Below, one piece after another: positions 1 through 5,752 of a stretch of 6,770 nt of DNA. Position 1 is the first letter of the stretch, and each line of letters opens with the position of its first letter. Below the pieces are notes generated by a model. It had not been told where the DNA came from. It did not search any database and worked only from the letters and a program-made list of their open reading frames with translations. A program made the position numbers and the translations under genes. Where the stretch lies: assembly GCA_031259185.1 (NCBI GenBank), contig JAIRLV010000027.1:1-6770 (forward strand), read 5' to 3'. Origin of the DNA: Elusimicrobiota bacterium. Lineage in GTDB: Bacteria; RUG730.

Positions 1-126
1 AATTTTTTTAACGCTTTTGAAAAAAATTTTCAGCTGTTTCTCGCTAAATGCAACGGTAAGAAACAAAAAACAGAGAAAAAATATAAAAAAACATCTTTTT
101 TTAAAGAGCAAAAACTAAAATTCTAA
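1..126 (+). CDS. Possible 3' end of a convergent gene, lysine-rich tail (partial, uncertain)
   Basis: A frame is open from the left edge to a TAA at 124-126 (41 codons). It encodes a basic C-terminal-looking tail that starts NFFNAFEKNFQLFLAK and becomes Lys-rich. In favour: the first 60 bases are about 30% G+C, as in genes of this window. The + strand is also A-rich here, whereas it is T-rich over the minus-strand genes, as expected if a gene on the + strand converges on topA. Against: the next + frame is also open, to a TAA at 116-118. The same codon phase on the minus strand is open too, from a possible TTG at 109-111, and would read like a signal peptide (basic KKR, then a Phe/Leu-rich core). 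No family is recognised. At most one of these readings is likely to be real, and I slightly favour the + strand. Confidence 0.3.
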   Translation, partial: NFFNAFEKNFQLFLAKCNGKKQKTEKKYKKTSFFKEQKLKF

Positions 127-183
127 AGATGCGAGCAAGGATAAAACTTAAAAAGTATAAAAAAATAAAAATTATAAAAAGCT

Positions 184-226
184 AAAAAAATATTAAAGTA
201 TGCTAATGGATAAATGTATATTTTAA
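184..226 (-). terminator. Weak candidate terminator downstream of topA
   Basis: On the minus strand, arms TTAAAATAT (226-218) and ATACTTTAA (201-193) can pair with one A-C mismatch around a 16-nt loop. A run of seven T (190-184) follows almost at once. It lies about 55 nt beyond the topA stop. The stem is almost pure A-T and would be unstable, so this is only the best candidate in the 127-280 gap, which otherwise shows nothing but AT-rich sequence. Confidence 0.3.
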
Positions 227-280
227 CTTGTGCAAAATAAAAAAAATGAAAAGTTATTAAAAAATATAAAAATAAATTAT

Positions 281-2392
281 CTACAATTTTTCTACATGTT
301 TGCAAGTTGGATAATTGCTACAACCCAAAAATTTTCCTCTTTTACTTGCTTTTACAACTAAATCTCCACCACAATCCGGACATTTTTTATCTATTTTTAT
401 ACTATCTAAGTTTTTAGAATATTTACATTTTGGATAGCCACTACAAGCAATAAATTTCCCATATCTACTTTTCTTTATTACTAAATCTGATCCACATCGC
501 GGACACTTTCCTAAATTGCTATATTCATTATCCATATCCTTTTCTAAATTATTGTCAGTATTTCGAGAAACTGTTTCTTTTTCAATATATTTACATTTTG
601 GATAACCGCTACATCCAATAAATTCACCATATTTACTTTTTCTAATAACTAAATCTGCTCCACATTGTGGACATTTTTTGTCTACTTTTTGTAATTCTTT
701 TGGAGGAATTTTTTCAATAGCTTCTTGTAATATTTTACTGAATGGTTTATAAAATGCTGTTAACATTTGTATCCATTTTTCTTTTCCGACAGCGATATTA
801 TCTAATGATGATTCCATTTTAGCTGTAAAATCTGGATTTACTATTTTTGGGAAAAATTGCTCTAACATTTCTGTCACTTCAATGCCAATTGATTCAGGAA
901 ATAACTTTTTTTCTTCTATTTTTACATAACCTCTCTGTAAAATATTTGAGATTGTCGGAGCATATGTAGAAGGTCTGCCTATTCCATTTTTTTCCATAGT
1001 TTTTATTAAAGTTGCTTCTGTATATCTTGTAGGAGGTTCTGTGAAATGCTGTTTTGGCTCTATTTCAGTGACTAAAACTTTTTCGCCAACTTCCAATTCT
1101 GGCAAAATCACATCTTTTGAAATATCATCAGCTTTATAAACTTTTAAATATCCATCGAAAATTTTTGTTTCACCAACTGTATTCCACAAAGTATCGTTAC
1201 AAACGATTTTTACTATATTTTGATTAAAAATAGCTTCTTTCATCTGAGAGCCAACAAATCTCTGCCATATTAATTCATATAACCGAAATTCATCTTTTGC
1301 CAAATATTCTTTAATATCTTTGGGAGTTTTTATAGTAGACGTTGGTCTAACACACTCATGAGCTTCTTGGGCATTTTTATCTTTTGTTTTAAAAATATTT
1401 GCTTTTTTAGGCAAAAATTTAACCCCAAATTCCTTATCAATAAACGCTCTTACTTCATCTAAAGCGTCTTTTGCTATAGCCGTAGAATCTGTCCTCATAT
1501 AAGTTATAAGCCCTATTTCAGAATCTCCAATTTTAACACCCTCATATAAATTTTGCGCTATCATCATAGTTTTTTTTGATGAAAAGCCCAAAATCTTTGA
1601 GGCAACTTGTTGCAAACTGCTTGTAATAAATGGAGGACTAGCTTTTTTTAATCTTTCTTTTTTCTCAATATCTTTAACAAAAAATTTATCTTTATCTATA
1701 CTTTTTAATATTTCATCCACATCTTTTTTTGTTTTCAATTCTTTATTATTATAAGTTTTTCCATCTTTTTCAATAAATTTTGCATTAAATTTAATCTCAT
1801 TTTTCTCACAAATTGCATCAATCGTCCAGTATTCTTCAGTCTTAAAGTTTTTGATTTCCTTTTCTCTATCAACAATTAATTTTAATGTAGATGATTGAAC
1901 TCTTCCAGCAGATAAACCTTTATAAATTTTACGGCTAAGAAGCGGGCTGAGATTGTAGCCTACTAATCTGTCTAAAATTCTCCGTGCTTGCTGCGCATCA
2001 ATTAAATTATAATTTAAATCTCTTGGGTTTTTTACTGCGTTTTTAATAGCGCTTGGAGTAATTTCATGAAAAGTTATTCTCTTGAAATTTTTTTTATTTA
2101 ATTTTGAAAGCTCAACAATATGCCAACCAATAGCTTCTCCTTCTCTATCTTCGTCAGTCGCTATATAAATTTCGTCTGCCTTTTTTATCAAATTGACTAT
2201 ATTTTGCGCCGCATCTTTTCTATCTTTTGAAACTTCATATGTAGGTTTAAAATCTTTATCAACATCTACCCCTAATCTATTTTTAGGCAGATCCCTAACA
2301 TGCCCCATCGTAGCAATAATTTTATAGCCAGAGCCTAAAATTTTTCCTATTGTTTTACATTTTGCTGGTGATTCTACAATTATCAATTTCAT
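281..2392 (-). CDS. topA: DNA topoisomerase I (type IA, omega protein)
   Basis: This enzyme relaxes negative supercoils by nicking one DNA strand through a 5'-phosphotyrosine and passing the other strand. The 703-residue length is normal for the family. The Toprim domain comes first: Glu7 in VESPAK, and the metal-binding acids Asp80, Asp82 and Glu84 in ATDEDREGEAIGWH. SAGRVQS follows at 161-167. The active-site Tyr298 lies in GLITYMRTDST with Arg300. QEAHECVRPT (342-351) and IGRPSTYAPTI (471-481) are further family motifs. The C-terminus carries three C4 zinc fingers: Cys574/577/594/600, Cys630/633/650/656 and Cys671/674/691/697. An acidic, poorly conserved-looking linker (about 603-628) separates fingers 1 and 2. 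The ATG shares its A with the stop of the upstream small gene (TAATG), and AAAGG lies 11 nt upstream, so translation is probably coupled. Family assignment is very secure. Confidence 0.98.
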   Translation of the reverse strand: MKLIIVESPAKCKTIGKILGSGYKIIATMGHVRDLPKNRLGVDVDKDFKPTYEVSKDRKDAAQNIVNLIKKADEIYIATDEDREGEAIGWHIVELSKLNKKNFKRITFHEITPSAIKNAVKNPRDLNYNLIDAQQARRILDRLVGYNLSPLLSRKIYKGLSAGRVQSSTLKLIVDREKEIKNFKTEEYWTIDAICEKNEIKFNAKFIEKDGKTYNNKELKTKKDVDEILKSIDKDKFFVKDIEKKERLKKASPPFITSSLQQVASKILGFSSKKTMMIAQNLYEGVKIGDSEIGLITYMRTDSTAIAKDALDEVRAFIDKEFGVKFLPKKANIFKTKDKNAQEAHECVRPTSTIKTPKDIKEYLAKDEFRLYELIWQRFVGSQMKEAIFNQNIVKIVCNDTLWNTVGETKIFDGYLKVYKADDISKDVILPELEVGEKVLVTEIEPKQHFTEPPTRYTEATLIKTMEKNGIGRPSTYAPTISNILQRGYVKIEEKKLFPESIGIEVTEMLEQFFPKIVNPDFTAKMESSLDNIAVGKEKWIQMLTAFYKPFSKILQEAIEKIPPKELQKVDKKCPQCGADLVIRKSKYGEFIGCSGYPKCKYIEKETVSRNTDNNLEKDMDNEYSNLGKCPRCGSDLVIKKSRYGKFIACSGYPKCKYSKNLDSIKIDKKCPDCGGDLVVKASKRGKFLGCSNYPTCKHVEKL
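302..673 (-). repeat. Three diverged repeats encoding the topA zinc fingers
   Basis: The three C4 fingers are encoded by related segments of equal Cys-to-Cys length (81 nt): 593-673, 425-505 and 302-382. The first two are clearly similar in DNA as well as protein; both contain TACATTTTGGATA and ACTAAATCTG at matching positions. The third has drifted further. This is internal duplication typical of type IA topoisomerase tails, not a mobile repeat. Confidence 0.75.
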
Positions 2393-2697
2393 TAGTTCAA
2401 AAACCTTTTATTTTTTTTTAAATTATTAATTTCTTCAATATCAAAAAAAAGAGATTCTTCTATTCCTTCTTCAAATTCAAAAATTTCAAAATGTTCAAAA
2501 TATTCAAAATTTTCATCAATAACGGCATCATTAACATCATAAAAATCATCTGCTTGAAAAGAAATGTCTATATCTTTTTCAAAAATATTTTTATTTTCTT
2601 TAATAATTTTAAAAAAATCTTTTAAGTTTATAGAAATTTTTGCATTAAGATTTAATATATCGTAAAATTCTAATATATCTTTTGCTATTGTTGCCAT
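2392..2697 (-). CDS. Small acidic protein of unknown function upstream of topA
   Basis: I do not recognise this 101-residue protein. It is very likely real. AGGAG sits 5 nt before the ATG, the frame is clean, and the TAA stop overlaps the topA start by one base (TAATG), so it is built as the first gene of a topA operon. There is no signal peptide or membrane segment, so it is probably cytosolic. The N-terminal half (1-46) looks helical and mixed in charge. The middle (47-63) is Asp-rich. Residues 64-77 hold a tandem Phe-Glu pattern, FEY-FEH-FEI-FEF, followed by an acidic stretch and a short basic end, KKNKRF. The protein is strongly acidic overall. By position it could act with topoisomerase I or simply provide translational coupling; neither is shown. 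It does not resemble Smg/DUF494 or DprA, which neighbour topA in other bacteria. Confidence 0.8.
   Translation of the reverse strand: MATIAKDILEFYDILNLNAKISINLKDFFKIIKENKNIFEKDIDISFQADDFYDVNDAVIDENFEYFEHFEIFEFEEGIEESLFFDIEEINNLKKNKRFLN
2476..2508 (-). repeat. 9-nt tandem repeat encoding Phe-Glu-X units
   Basis: TTTGAA (TTCAAA on the + strand) starts every 9 nt at 2476, 2485, 2494 and 2503. Each unit has the form TTTGAANNT. A further TTCAAA at 2470 is 6 nt away. The unit is in frame and produces FEY-FEH-FEI-FEF in the small protein. Copies differ only at the third residue. Confidence 0.8.
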
Positions 2698-3042
2698 TTT
2701 GTCTCCTAATGTTGATTTATATTATTTAAAATAAAATATTCAAAATTTGCGCCAACCAATTCATCTTGTTATTTTTTTTTTAAAACATACCTTTTTATAT
2801 TTTCTATAATTTAATATATTTTAATATTTAAAATTTATTTTTTCAATTCATACATATTTCAAAATTTCAAAAATATTCTAATTCATATTTTGTTTTTCTC
2901 AAATTCAAAATACTTAAATCATTTTATCAAAATTATCAGCCAAAAATTAACTATATAAATTGTTTTTAAGTTTATGTAATCTTTAAAATAATAAATTTTT
3001 TTATCACTCATATTATATAAGATCTAGCTAGCTTTAACTATT
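2698..3042. other. 345-bp AT-rich intergenic region between rnc and the small gene
   Basis: No open frame with a start, ribosome site and coding composition is visible on either strand. The region holds the candidate promoter at 2716-2743. It also has scattered TTCAAA-type hexamers on the + strand (2739-2744, 2858-2863, 2866-2871, 2904-2909) and a palindromic AGCTAGCT at 3026-3033 just after rnc. I see no G+C-containing hairpin with a T-run, so the end of the rnc transcript is not defined here. Confidence 0.6.
2716..2743 (-). promoter_or_regulatory. Candidate sigma70-type promoter for the small gene and topA
   Basis: On the minus strand TTGAAT (2743-2738) and TATAAA (2721-2716) are separated by 16 bp. 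They match the -35 and -10 consensus at 4/6 and 5/6 positions. Initiation near 2709 would leave a leader of only about a dozen bases that begins close to the AGGAG site (2707-2703). Such matches arise easily in DNA this AT-rich, and further upstream matches exist, for example TTGAAA-N17-TAAAAT. Confidence 0.35.
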
Positions 3043-3777
3043 TTATAATTTATTTGCCATCAAAACATCTTTTGCAGCTAGCTGTTCAGCTTGCCTTTTA
3101 TTATTTCCTCTACCTGTACCTAAAACAATATCCTTAATTTTCACCTGTATTATAAAAGTTTTATTATGGGCTGGTCCTTCTTCAGATATTATTTCATAAA
3201 CAGGCGCAATTTTATATTTTTTTTGAACCGTTTCCTGTAGTTTAGATTTATAATCTACATCTAAATCTAAAAAATAGTCTATATTAACATTTTCAAAAAA
3301 AGATACCAAAAATTTTTTTAAATAATTAAATCCTCTATCTAAATATATAGCCCCTATCAAAGCTTCAAAAGCATTCGCTAAATTTGAAACTTTTTTTCTA
3401 CCAGCATTTTTTTCCTCTCCAATCCCTAATAATAAATAATCTCCGATATTAATCGTTTTTGCCCAATTATAACAAGAGTCTTTAGATATAAGTTTAGCTC
3501 TATATTTCGTTAATTGCCCTTCTCGCCAGTAAGGATATTTTTTGTATAAGTATGTAGAGACAACTAATGATAACACAGAATCGCCTAAAAATTCTAATCT
3601 TTCATTATTATCAAAATTACCAAAATGAACTGCGCTCATTGAAGATAAGAGTTGTACATTTTTTTTATCAATTAAATGTTCCGCAGAATAAGATGTATGA
3701 GTAAAAGCTATTTTTAATAATTTGATATTTTTAAATTTTATACCTATATTTTTTTCAAATTCATTCAATTTATTCAT
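3043..3777 (-). CDS. rnc: Ribonuclease III
   Basis: This endonuclease cuts double-stranded RNA and is known for rRNA precursor and mRNA processing. The protein has 244 residues. The catalytic domain (about 1-155) contains the signature ERLEFLGDS at 59-67, with Glu59, Glu62 and Asp66 matching E. coli Glu38, Glu41 and Asp45. NAFEALIGAIYLD at 135-147 supplies Glu138 (E. coli Glu117). A dsRNA-binding domain covers about 174-242 and ends in the typical KRQAEQLAAKDVL helix. Two points are odd. Asn135 occupies the place of E. coli Asp114, and the loop between the first helices and the signature (about 31-57) is some 15-20 residues longer than in E. coli. The start overlaps the end of fabF by 8 nt and has no clear Shine-Dalgarno site, which suggests translational coupling to fabF. 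The assignment is secure. Confidence 0.96.
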   Translation of the reverse strand: MNKLNEFEKNIGIKFKNIKLLKIAFTHTSYSAEHLIDKKNVQLLSSMSAVHFGNFDNNERLEFLGDSVLSLVVSTYLYKKYPYWREGQLTKYRAKLISKDSCYNWAKTINIGDYLLLGIGEEKNAGRKKVSNLANAFEALIGAIYLDRGFNYLKKFLVSFFENVNIDYFLDLDVDYKSKLQETVQKKYKIAPVYEIISEEGPAHNKTFIIQVKIKDIVLGTGRGNNKRQAEQLAAKDVLMANKL

Positions 3778-5017
3778 ATTTGTTCACAACTAAACTAGAA
3801 TTATGCCCTCCAAAGCCCAATGAATTGGATATAACAACTTTTACATTTTGATTTTTTCTAGCAGTATTTGGAATATAATCTAAATCGCATTCTGGATCAG
3901 GAGTATAATAATTTGCTGTTGGATGAATAGTACCAGTAATAATAGTTTGAATGCAAGCTATAAGTTCAATAGCGCCCGCTGCACCTAACAAATGTCCAGT
4001 CATAGATTTTGTGGAGGAAATAGGAATTTTATATGCTCTATCTCCAAAAACTTTCTTGATAACTAAAGTTTCTATCTTATCATTTAATTCTGTTGAAGTT
4101 CCATGCGCATTTATATAATCTATATCTGCAAAATCAAACCCAGAATCTAATATTGCATTTTTTATACAATTTGCGCATGCTTCGCCAGTATTATCAGGCG
4201 CTGTCATATGAAAAGCATCGTCCGTAGCGCCATATCCAGAAAGTTCAACATAAATTTTTGCGCCTCTCGCCTTAGCATGCTCCAAAGTTTCTAATACAAG
4301 AATACCGGAGCCTTCGCCAATAACAAAGCCGTCTCTATCTTTATCAAAAGGTCTAGACGCAGTTTTAGGATCGTCATTTCTAGTTGACAAAGCTTTTAGA
4401 GCAGCAAAGCCTGCAAGTCCTAAAGGTGTTATCGCTCCTTCTGTGCCACCGGCAATTATAATATCGGCAGTCCCATACTGCAAAGCTCTCATTGCTTCGC
4501 CAATTGCATGATTTGAGCTAGCGCAAGCTGTAGAAATTGCAAAATTTATTCCTTTTAGTCCAAATTCTATTGCGATTTCGCCAGGCGCCATATTAGTTAT
4601 AAGCATAGGTATTAAAAAAGGCGATACTCTTCTTGGTCCCCTTTCTAACAAAACTTTTGTTTGTTGTTCTATAAAATTCAAGCCTCCAATTCCACATCCA
4701 AGTATTGAACCAATCCTTGTTTTATCCTCTTTATCTAAATCTATTTTTGAATCTTCTATCGCCATTTTTGCTGCCGCAACTGCAAATTGCGTAAACCTTT
4801 CCATTTTCTTTGCTTTTTTTAATTCAATATATTCTAATGGATCAAAATTTCTAATTTGAGCAGCTATCTTACAAGGATAATCAGTAGTGTCAAAAGCATC
4901 TAAAACATCAACGCCAGAAATGCCATTTATCAAAGAATTCCAATAATTTTCTACTCCAATACCTACTGGAGAAACAACCCCAATCCCTGTTATAACTATT
5001 CTTTTTTTATTGCTCAT
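3770..5017 (-). CDS. fabF: 3-oxoacyl-ACP synthase II (beta-ketoacyl-ACP synthase, KAS II)
   Basis: FabF condenses malonyl-ACP with a growing acyl-ACP to extend fatty acids by two carbons. It acts in the cytosol, normally as a dimer with the thiolase fold. From the ATG at 5017 it has 415 residues, a typical length. The Cys-His-His site is intact: Cys165 in STACASSNHAIG, His305 in NAHGTST and His342 in TGHLLGAAGA, with Lys337 in STKSMTG. Phe402 in GFGGHNSSL matches the gating Phe of FabF. An in-frame ATG at 5041 would add eight residues, but it lacks a ribosome site and precedes the conserved RIVITGIGVVSP start, so 5017 is preferred. The central part is clearly richer in G+C (about 45-50%) than the rest of the window, probably because of its conserved Gly/Ala-rich core. 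A terminator after acpP suggests that fabF starts a separate unit with rnc. Confidence 0.97.
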   Translation of the reverse strand: MSNKKRIVITGIGVVSPVGIGVENYWNSLINGISGVDVLDAFDTTDYPCKIAAQIRNFDPLEYIELKKAKKMERFTQFAVAAAKMAIEDSKIDLDKEDKTRIGSILGCGIGGLNFIEQQTKVLLERGPRRVSPFLIPMLITNMAPGEIAIEFGLKGINFAISTACASSNHAIGEAMRALQYGTADIIIAGGTEGAITPLGLAGFAALKALSTRNDDPKTASRPFDKDRDGFVIGEGSGILVLETLEHAKARGAKIYVELSGYGATDDAFHMTAPDNTGEACANCIKNAILDSGFDFADIDYINAHGTSTELNDKIETLVIKKVFGDRAYKIPISSTKSMTGHLLGAAGAIELIACIQTIITGTIHPTANYYTPDPECDLDYIPNTARKNQNVKVVISNSLGFGGHNSSLVVNKYE

Positions 5018-5028
5018 AAACTTTATAA

Positions 5029-5032
5029 CCTC
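5029..5032 (-). promoter_or_regulatory. Ribosome binding site that decides the fabF start
   Basis: GAGG on the minus strand ends 11 nt before the ATG at 5017-5015. The spacing is somewhat long, but it is the only purine-rich site nearby. The upstream ATG at 5041 has nothing comparable. Confidence 0.55.
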
Positions 5033-5061
5033 ATAACACATCTTATTTTAATATCGGATTT

Positions 5062-5067
5062 ATTATA
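5062..5067 (-). promoter_or_regulatory. Candidate -10 element for fabF
   Basis: A perfect TATAAT lies on the minus strand about 45 nt upstream of the fabF ATG and would give a leader of roughly 38 nt. No recognisable -35 hexamer sits 16-18 bp upstream, so support is weak. Confidence 0.25.
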
Positions 5068-5166
5068 AAAAGTTTTGATGTATAATTTTTATAGAAACAG
5101 TAAAGCTACATACCTAAAAAAAATTAACTTTTATAGTTGCTAAATATTTTAATAAATTTTAATATG

Positions 5167-5238
5167 AAAATACTATCTTTTTTTAGTGAATTTTTTTTAT
5201 AGCTATTATTTTATAATAGTGTTAAAAAGTAGTATTTT
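5167..5238. repeat. Nested inverted repeat in the fabF leader region
   Basis: Outer arms AAAATACTA (5167-5175) and TAGTATTTT (5230-5238) are perfectly complementary. After a single unpaired base (5176), CTTTTT (5177-5182) pairs with AAAAAG (5224-5229), giving 15 pairs in total. Inside lies a second perfect hairpin, CTATTAT-TTT-ATAATAG (5203-5219). The right arm overlaps a possible extended -10 (TGTTATAAA, 5244-5236), so this may be either an operator or an RNA leader structure. Confidence 0.5.
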
Positions 5239-5287
5239 ATAACAATATTTATTACGCACTACATTATGAAAAATGTTTTTATTTTTT

Positions 5288-5309
5288 TGCATAAATTATA
5301 AATTATGCA
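5288..5309. promoter_or_regulatory. Interrupted palindrome TGCATAA-N8-TTATGCA, possible operator
   Basis: Seven-base arms at 5288-5294 and 5303-5309 are perfectly complementary around an 8-base AT spacer. The whole 22-mer is near-palindromic, with only one further mismatched pair. No T-run follows on either strand in the right place, so it does not look like a terminator. It lies upstream of fabF and just downstream of the acpP terminator, which would suit a repressor site. The regulator is unknown. Confidence 0.35.
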
Positions 5310-5320
5310 TAGCTTTATAT

Positions 5321-5361
5321 AAGAAAAATAAAAGCAATGTAGCTTTGTTCCACATTGCTTT
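5321..5361 (-). terminator. Rho-independent terminator after acpP
   Basis: On the minus strand a perfect 10-bp stem, AAAGCAATGT (5361-5352) with ACATTGCTTT (5340-5331), encloses an 11-nt loop. It is followed by TATTTTTCTT (5330-5321). The stem begins 22 nt after the acpP stop. This is the only convincing intrinsic terminator in the window, and it separates fabD-fabG-acpP from fabF-rnc. Confidence 0.85.
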
Positions 5362-5383
5362 ATAAAGCAAAAATTTATATAAT

Positions 5384-5626
5384 TTATTCACCTTTTTTTT
5401 CTCTAATATAATTCATTGCTTTTCCTACGGTATCTAATTTTTCGGCATCTTCATCAGGAATTTCTATATCAAATTCTTCCTCAAATGCCATAATCAATTC
5501 AACTGTATCCAAAGAATCAGCCCCAAAATCATTAATAAATGAAGCATCTGGAACAATAGTTGAAGCATCTACGCCTAATTGCTCTACAATAATTTCTTTT
5601 ACTTTTTCTTCAATGTTTACTGACAT
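5384..5626 (-). CDS. acpP: Acyl carrier protein
   Basis: AcpP carries growing acyl chains as thioesters on a 4'-phosphopantetheine arm and serves FabD, FabF and FabG. It has 80 residues and is strongly acidic, as usual. The attachment Ser38 lies in the [10 protein letters not shown] motif (35-44), followed by the acidic recognition helix ([17 protein letters not shown]). The ATG at 5626 is chosen because AGGGGG (5641-5636) precedes it by 9 nt and the protein then begins [13 protein letters not shown], as ACPs do. A longer in-frame reading with a 21-residue basic extension has no support. A 126-bp gap with a candidate promoter separates it from fabG, and a strong terminator follows. It can therefore be made from the fab operon, from its own promoter, or both. 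Confidence 0.97.
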   Translation of the reverse strand: MSVNIEEKVKEIIVEQLGVDASTIVPDASFINDFGADSLDTVELIMAFEEEFDIEIPDEDAEKLDTVGKAMNYIREKKGE

Positions 5627-5662
5627 TATTATTTTCCCCCTAAAATTGATATTTCTAATTAA

Positions 5663-5689
5663 TTTATAATCTTTTTGTTTATTTTTCAA
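5663..5689 (-). promoter_or_regulatory. Candidate acpP promoter
   Basis: On the minus strand TTGAAA (5689-5684) and TATAAA (5668-5663) are separated by 15 bp, which is short. An A7-T4 tract immediately upstream could act as an UP element. It lies 37-63 nt before the acpP start. A private promoter would suit the high demand for ACP, but matches this good are common in such AT-rich DNA. Confidence 0.35.
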
Positions 5690-5732
5690 GAAAATTTTTT
5701 TATAAATAATAAAAAAATTAATAAAATTTTCT
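5689..5732. repeat. AT-only inverted repeats between fabG and acpP
   Basis: AGAAAATTTT (5689-5698) and AAAATTTTCT (5723-5732) are perfect inverted copies. Inside, TTTTTTTAT (5695-5703) and ATAAAAAAA (5709-5717) form another perfect pair around a 5-nt loop. The two pairings share bases, so they could be alternative folds, or could coexist if part of the outer stem opens. The element sits directly upstream of the candidate acpP promoter. Confidence 0.4.
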
Positions 5733-5752
5733 AAATCTAATAAAAAATATAT

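Larger units (their letters stand above)
5042..5383. other. AT-rich structured gap between acpP and fabF
   Basis: No gene is visible on either strand. From right to left the gap holds the acpP terminator (5361-5321), an interrupted palindrome (5309-5288), a possible extended -10 (TGTTATAAA, 5244-5236), a nested inverted repeat (5238-5167) and a perfect TATAAT (5067-5062). The density of symmetric elements and possible promoters fits a control region for the fabF-rnc unit. Confidence 0.55.

Noticed and set aside
35-65. Inverted repeat TGTTTCT / AGAAACA near the left edge, considered as a terminator
   Set aside because: The stem is only 7 bp with a 17-nt loop. On the minus strand the T-run comes too late, and it may lie within coding sequence.
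129-185. 18-codon + strand frame starting MRARIKLKK
   Set aside because: Too short, no ribosome site, and Lys/Ile only because the DNA is A-rich.
123-305. 60-codon minus-strand frame rich in Phe and Tyr
   Set aside because: It overlaps the end of topA, lies in very AT-rich DNA, and its Phe/Tyr/Ile composition is what T-rich noncoding DNA gives. It has no ribosome site.
2698-3042. Possible origin of replication or small RNA in the AT-rich gap
   Set aside because: No DnaA-box cluster (TTATNCACA) and no stable hairpin with a T-run was seen.
5018-5041. Eight-residue N-terminal extension of FabF from the ATG at 5041
   Set aside because: No ribosome site is present and the residues do not match FabF starts. 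GAGG supports the ATG at 5017.
5627-5689. 21-residue N-terminal extension of the acyl carrier protein
   Set aside because: A basic extension is unlike ACPs; AGGGGG positions the start at 5626, and the extension would cover the candidate promoter.
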